Source: Pyrinomonadaceae bacterium
Lineage (GTDB): Bacteria > Acidobacteriota > Blastocatellia > Pyrinomonadales > Pyrinomonadaceae
NCBI GenBank assembly: GCA_013812565.1
Contig: JACCTF010000867.1
Location: forward strand, 1 to 6,957
Direction of reading: 5' to 3'
Length of the DNA: 6,957 nt
How positions within the stretch are numbered: the first letter of the stretch is position 1; each line of letters opens with the position of its first letter. The notes beneath the pieces were generated by a model, which worked only from the letters and a program-made list of their open reading frames with translations, ran no database searches and had not been told where the DNA came from. This document shows, in pieces, positions 5,623 to 6,957 of this stretch. The translations under genes were made by a program, and so were the position numbers.

Positions 5623-6585
5623 TCACCAGTGGCTTCGGGCAGAAGAAGGTGTCGACGGGGATTTAGCGGGTGCCTCGGCCAGGCGAGGGTTAAGCACGAT
5701 GGCTTTGTCGTAGTCGGCCGCTGCCTCCTTCAGATTCCCCAGATCGCGCCTGACGATGGCGCGGCTGAAGTAAGCCTCGGCGTAATCGGGGCTGATCTCG
5801 ACCGCCTTCGTGTAATCGGCGACTGACTTCTGCAGATCCCCCTGAGCCATCCAGACAGAGGCCCGGTTGTAGTAAGCGCCTGCCGCTCGGGGGTTAATCT
5901 CTATCGCCTTCGTGTAATCGGCAAGTGCCCCATCCACGTCACCCTTCTTCTGCCGTGCGGCACCGCGGTCCGAATACGCCTCGAAGAAGCGCGGGTCGAG
6001 TTTGATCGCCGCGGTGTGATCTTGAATCGCCCCGTCCAAGTCTCCTTTGAAGTACCGGGACATGCCGCGATTGTTAAACTGTTTGGCGCGGCGGCGGACG
6101 GCATCATCGCGCGGTTTGAGTTTGAGGGCGCGGTCGAAGTCCGCTATCGCCCCATCTACGTCTCCTTGAATTCCCCGGGCGAGGCCGCGATTGTTGTAAG
6201 CTTCTGAGAGGCGCGGGTCGAGTTCGATAGCTTTGGTCGAATCGCTGATTACTCCCTCCAACTCCCCTCTGAGGGAGCGGAGATAGCCACGGTTGACATA
6301 GGCCGCAGCGAAGCGCGGGTTGAGCTGGATGGCCCGGTCGAGATCGGCGAGGGCTCCGACAATGTCCCCTTTAGCGTGCCGGGCGATGGCCCGATTGTGG
6401 AAGGCACCGGCGAACCCGGGGTCGAGCGTGATCGCGATATCAAAGTCGGCGAGCGCACGCTCCATCTCGCCTTTGGCGTAATAATCATTGCCGCGCTCGA
6501 GGTATGAGGCGGCGTGGCGAGTCTGCGCTTGGGCGAAAGAGGTAGTAAGAACGAGAAGGGTAGACAAATAGAATAAGCGAAGCAT
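5623..6585 (-). CDS. Secreted tetratricopeptide-repeat (TPR) protein
   Basis: A 320-aa protein with an N-terminal signal peptide: hydrophobic L9-to-T15 core and the A18-Q-A20 site before Q21. It is therefore exported, to the periplasm if the host is Gram-negative. The rest is eight consecutive 34-residue TPR units (23-300), each with the G-x-x-x-G/A, A-x-A-D-x-D/T-x-A-I and terminal N/D-P pattern. TPRs form a superhelical protein-binding scaffold and have no enzymatic residues. Between units 4 and 5 six extra residues (159-164) break the regular phase. A 20-residue Ser/Pro/Ala tail (301-320) follows the last unit. The start is ATG 6585, 6 nt after AGGAGG. The frame stays open to 6723 but without a signal-like beginning. 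It is convergent with the urease cluster and probably unrelated to it. The partner is unknown. Confidence 0.9.
   Translation of the reverse strand: MLRLFYLSTLLVLTTSFAQAQTRHAASYLERGNDYYAKGEMERALADFDIAITLDPGFAGAFHNRAIARHAKGDIVGALADLDRAIQLNPRFAAAYVNRGYLRSLRGELEGVISDSTKAIELDPRLSEAYNNRGLARGIQGDVDGAIADFDRALKLKPRDDAVRRRAKQFNNRGMSRYFKGDLDGAIQDHTAAIKLDPRFFEAYSDRGAARQKKGDVDGALADYTKAIEINPRAAGAYYNRASVWMAQGDLQKSVADYTKAVEISPDYAEAYFSRAIVRRDLGNLKEAAADYDKAIVLNPRLAEAPAKSPSTPSSARSHW
5686..6519 (-). repeat. Eight TPR-encoding 102-bp units
   Basis: Coding repeats for residues 23-56, 57-90, 91-124, 125-158, 165-198, 199-232, 233-266 and 267-300 of the TPR protein. An 18-bp insertion (residues 159-164) lies between units 4 and 5. 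Some units stay similar at DNA level: the string GCGGGTCGAGTT occurs near 5992 and 6212 on the + strand, suggesting duplication of units. Confidence 0.85.
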
Positions 6586-6591
6586 GATAGA

Positions 6592-6597
6592 CCTCCT
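6592..6597 (-). promoter_or_regulatory. Strong ribosome-binding site of the TPR gene
   Basis: The - strand reads AGGAGG with 6 nt before the ATG at 6585, which settles the start codon. Just upstream, GGAGA/TCTCC arms (6598-6602 with 6607-6611) can form a 5-bp stem with a 4-nt loop. Two further G-C pairs past a mismatch would cover the first bases of the ribosome-binding site. Confidence 0.8.
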
Positions 6598-6957
6598 GGA
6601 GATCATTCTCCGGGCGAAAGCTGAACGGACTTTTCCACGGTTTGTGGCATGGCCCCATCCGAACGCGCTGCACTGGATGGAGAGTGGCGATTCGTTGCTC
6701 ATACCTTGAGGCCACCGGCGCATCTCTTAATGCGACTGAGGAAGCCTTCGCGCAGGCGGCGTTCATGTCCGCGGCTTCCCCGGCGTGACCTCTTTTTGCC
6801 TCTCGCCTCCTCAATGCGGGAATCAGGGCGAAAAGCGGTCACGTCATCCGAATCTTTTTTGCGCCGTCCCTGCGCCACAGTTAAGCGCCTCGGGCACGAG
6901 TTAAGTACCAGGGACAAAAGTAGGACTTACGCAAAAGAAGTTTAGAGTTACGCCTTG
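6598..6957. other. Non-coding upstream region of the TPR gene
   Basis: No reading frame here resembles a protein; open frames on both strands have biased, domain-free composition. The region must hold the TPR gene promoter, but I see no convincing -10/-35 pair. A nested stem is possible: GGAAGCC (6740-6746) with GGCTTCC (6773-6779), and inside it GCGG (6756-6759) with CCGC (6769-6772). A further 7-bp inverted repeat is GTCCCTG (6866-6872) with CAGGGAC (6909-6915). The last 80 bases hold repeated AGTTAMG-like words and a possible mobile-element end. Confidence 0.5.
6920..6936. mobile_element. Possible insertion-element end at the right edge
   Basis: The string GTAGGACTTACGCAAAA resembles terminal sequences I associate with insertion elements or derived miniature elements in cyanobacteria and other bacteria. 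No transposase, matching inverted end or target duplication can be seen, because the window stops 21 bases later. The call is from memory of similar sequences and is weak. Confidence 0.25.

Noticed and set aside
5686..6519. Regular 102-bp repeats as a CRISPR or satellite array
   Set aside because: They are coding TPR units with conserved protein pattern and diverged DNA.
6586..6723. 46-residue extension of the TPR protein
   Set aside because: A perfect AGGAGG and a signal peptide directly define the start at 6585.
6649..6945. + strand frame of 98 codons at the right edge
   Set aside because: Arg/Ser-rich composition without a domain, no RBS, and lies in the upstream region of the TPR gene.
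1..6957. Search for a defence system, toxin-antitoxin pair, tRNA, rRNA or known riboswitch
   Set aside because: None could be supported; the two zinc-finger genes have no toxin or antitoxin features and no tRNA-like fold was found by eye.

Overview
The window carries a nearly complete urease gene cluster on the + strand, ureF-ureD-ureA-ureB-ureC-ureG (about 660-5534). It is flanked on the left by two small zinc-ribbon-like genes on the - strand (1-617, the leftmost running off the window) and on the right by a convergent - strand gene for a secreted TPR protein (5623-6585). DNA is moderately GC-rich. Separate gamma, beta and alpha urease subunits mark a bacterial enzyme. Non-ATG starts (TTG for ureC, GTG for ureA) and short degenerate heptanucleotide repeats between genes are seen. 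I cannot assign a taxon securely; a free-living soil or water bacterium such as an Acidobacteriota member is a guess from general resemblance.

Layout. Region 1-617 (- strand): a 76-aa protein followed, 16 bp later, by a >=123-aa protein, each with two CxxC pairs; both are of unknown function and probably co-transcribed. Region 618-659 is a 42-bp divergent gap. Region 660-4833: ureF and ureD (accessory proteins), a 104-bp gap holding an inverted pair of heptad arrays, a possible 9-codon leader ORF and a palindrome that includes the ureA ribosome-binding site, then tightly packed ureA, ureB and ureC. Region 4839-5534: ureG, 5 bp after ureC. Region 5535-5622: convergent gap without a clear terminator. 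Region 5623-6585: TPR protein with signal peptide and a strong ribosome-binding site. Region 6586-6957: no convincing gene; the last 80 bases hold repeated short motifs and a sequence resembling the end of an insertion element.

Function. UreABC form the nickel enzyme that hydrolyses urea to ammonia and carbamate. UreD, UreF and UreG assemble into the activation complex that carbamylates the active-site lysine and delivers two Ni ions, driven by GTP hydrolysis by UreG. All catalytic and metal-ligand residues of UreC are present, so the enzyme should be functional. The usual Ni chaperone gene ureE is absent from the window, while UreG ends in an alternating His tail (H225, H227, H229, H231) that could partly take over nickel binding. 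No urea or nickel transporter is in the window.

I found no clear previously undescribed system. The most interesting non-routine items are the ureD-ureA intergenic element and the missing ureE combined with the His-tailed UreG.
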